From Nitrospirota bacterium (GTDB lineage: Bacteria > Nitrospirota_A > Leptospirillia > Leptospirillales > Leptospirillaceae), in assembly GCA_021844645.1 (NCBI GenBank), contig JAKBTA010000082.1, positions 1 through 5,444 of the forward strand: 5,444 nt of DNA, given 5' to 3'. Under the pieces are notes generated by a model, which saw only the letters and a program-made list of their open reading frames with translations, had not been told where the DNA came from and did no database searches. The first letter of the stretch is position 1; each line of letters starts with the position of its first letter. A program made the position numbers and the translations under genes. This document shows positions 5,317-5,444 of this stretch, piece by piece.

Positions 5317-5444
5317 ACCTTCTCCTCTTGACGGTCAATCCGGTCGATATTGGAATCCCTTTCCGGGGAATTCCTTCGAAGGTTAAGCCGGTTTTTTTGT
5401 TGCCCGAAAGAATCGAAATTCTCCGGGTCGAGCCATTTGAGAAA
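5313..5444 (-). CDS. C-terminal end of an unidentified upstream gene (5' part beyond right edge)
   Basis: A frame is open from the right edge for 43 codons and ends at TGA 5313-5315, overlapping ATG 5316 of the flavin-binding protein gene as ATGA. It begins FLKWLDPENFDSFGQQ and ends [11 protein letters not shown], with a charged, Arg/Glu/Asp-rich tail. I do not recognise the family. Support comes from the exact stop/start overlap, a common arrangement for cotranscribed genes, and from the absence of any stop over 132 nt. There is a run of seven A (minus strand, T at 5392-5398) where a single-base error could change the upstream frame. The last 20 or so residues may simply be a variable tail. 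Confidence 0.5.
   Translation of the reverse strand, partial: FLKWLDPENFDSFGQQKNRLNLRRNSPERDSNIDRIDRQEEKV

Overview
The window is a tightly packed stretch of bacterial DNA in which every gene I can support lies on the minus strand, so transcription runs from high to low coordinates. Base composition is mixed, with about half G+C by eye. Genes are short (roughly 100 to 225 codons), have clear Shine-Dalgarno sites, use ATG, GTG and TTG starts, and often touch through ATGA stop/start overlaps or gaps under 60 nt. This suits an ordinary bacterial operon. The family mix is typical of Gram-negative environmental bacteria, but no phylogenetic marker is present and I would not name a genus.

Layout in order of transcription: the last 43 codons of an unknown gene (5444-5313) overlap by ATGA a pyridoxamine-5'-phosphate-oxidase-like flavin-binding protein (5316-4639). 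Next come a DUF1348 NTF2-fold protein (4600-4121), a small cupin (4099-3776), a DJ-1/PfpI-family gene broken by four single-base indels (3723-3072), a SnoaL-like NTF2-fold protein (3002-2640), a DUF4440 gene interrupted by an in-frame amber stop (2465-2058), a DUF4336 metallo-beta-lactamase-like gene frameshifted near its C-terminus (2015-1345), a GNAT acetyltransferase (1293-811) overlapping a small C39-like cysteine peptidase (814-365), a truncated EthD-type gene (354-262), and the start of an antibiotic-biosynthesis-monooxygenase-type (ABM) gene that runs off the left edge (164-1). The only gap above 150 nt is 2466-2639. It holds a weak promoter candidate and a partial copy of a palindrome.

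The families form a recognisable group: small single-domain proteins of the NTF2 fold (three), the dimeric alpha/beta-barrel fold (two), cupin, split-barrel flavin-binding, DJ-1, metallo-beta-lactamase-like and GNAT classes. Such proteins usually bind or modify small organic or reactive molecules. By inference, the cluster is a detoxification or small-molecule-modification locus, but the substrate cannot be read from the sequence.

The most striking property is that four of the genes are damaged by very small lesions while their neighbours are intact. Most of the indels lie in or next to short homopolymer runs. Either the operon is decaying, or the sequence carries uncorrected single-base errors; this matters for how the genes should be annotated.
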